Assembly (NCBI GenBank): GCA_024686055.1
Contig: JAIBDV010000230.1
Span: 1 to 5,518 of the forward strand
From: Neptuniibacter sp.
GTDB taxonomy: Bacteria; Pseudomonadota; Gammaproteobacteria; Pseudomonadales; Balneatricaceae
Length of the DNA: 5,518 bases
Reading direction: 5' to 3'
Under the pieces are notes generated by a model. The model did no database searches. It worked only from the letters and a program-made list of their open reading frames with translations, and was not told where the DNA came from. Below, piece by piece: positions 5,234-5,518 of the stretch; positions within the stretch are counted from its first letter, which is position 1; every line of letters starts with the position of its first letter. Position numbers and translations under genes: made by a program.

Positions 5234-5518
5234 GTATTGATATCCAGCTCACACTGGCACGGGGTGATTTTTCACTGGATGTGGCACTGACGATTCCCGA
5301 ACGCGGGGTGACCGCCATCTTCGGCCCGTCCGGCTGTGGTAAAACCACCCTGCTACGGGCCATTGCCGGGCTGGAGGCCGATGCCACAGGCACCGTGCTG
5401 ATCGGCGATAGCTGCTGGCAAGGGCCCGACAGCTTCCTGCCCACCCATAAGCGCCCGCTGGGCTATGTATTCCAGGAACCCAGCCTGTTTTCCCATCTGA
5501 GCGTGCAGGGCAATCTGG
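5230..5518 (+). CDS. modC: Molybdate ABC transporter ATPase ModC (partial, runs off the window)
   Basis: The first 96 codons of the ATP-binding subunit that powers molybdate uptake on the cytoplasmic face of ModB. The N-terminus MSIDIQLTLARGDFSLDV is the short two-stranded opening typical of ModC, and residues 32-39 (GPSGCGKT, with Lys-38) are the Walker A loop, followed by TLLRAIAGLE. The Q-loop is VFQEPSLFSHL (80-90, Gln-82), with HKRPLGYVFQ ahead of it as in ModC. The signature motif, Walker B and the C-terminal molybdate-binding (MOP/TOBE) domain would lie beyond the right edge. The ATG overlaps the modB stop by 4 bp (ATGA); GGTGG 7 nt upstream may serve as ribosome site. No frameshift or stop interrupts the visible part. 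Confidence 0.95.
   Translation, partial: MSIDIQLTLARGDFSLDVALTIPERGVTAIFGPSGCGKTTLLRAIAGLEADATGTVLIGDSCWQGPDSFLPTHKRPLGYVFQEPSLFSHLSVQGNL

Overview
The window reads as a chromosomal segment of a gammaproteobacterium. The EF-P paralogue EfpL (YeiP), a Fur-box-like site with a good match to the enterobacterial consensus, YddG-type EamA exporters and a modABC operon are all typical of that class. A marine or Oceanospirillales-like lineage is possible but is only a guess. Coding regions are moderately GC-rich. The spacers on either side of efpL are clearly AT-richer.

Layout. 1-150 (minus) is the 5' end of a response-regulator gene that runs off the left edge. It diverges from an AraC-family regulator (285-1016, plus). 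The spacer between them carries a Fur-box-like site (206-224). The AraC gene is followed 82 bp later by an EamA/DMT exporter (1099-1989). Across the end of the AraC gene and the start of this gap lies a tandem direct repeat with an exact 21-bp period, the arrangement used by AraC-type activators, followed by a -35-like hexamer. An AlkB-type 2OG-Fe(II) dioxygenase (1998-2600, minus) converges on the exporter with only 8 bp between stop codons. After an AT-rich divergent spacer (2601-2848) comes efpL (2849-3424, plus), closed by a very strong intrinsic terminator with a 20-bp perfect stem. The next spacer (3425-3803) holds a 69-bp inverted pair of REP-like hairpins (a candidate REPIN). The window ends in a translationally coupled molybdate ABC transporter operon: modA (3804-4553), modB (4550-5233) and the start of modC (5230 to the edge).

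How the genes relate. modABC form one transporter: periplasmic binding protein, membrane permease and ATPase. The AraC regulator and EamA exporter look like a regulator-target pair, possibly with iron control of the regulator through Fur. AlkB and EfpL look like stand-alone housekeeping or stress genes. I see no defence system, CRISPR array, RNA gene, insertion sequence or clearly new multi-gene system. The items most worth checking are the 21-bp-phased repeat, the REPIN-like element, the Fur-like site, the atypical AlkB active-site neighbourhood and a short reading frame overlapping the efpL start.
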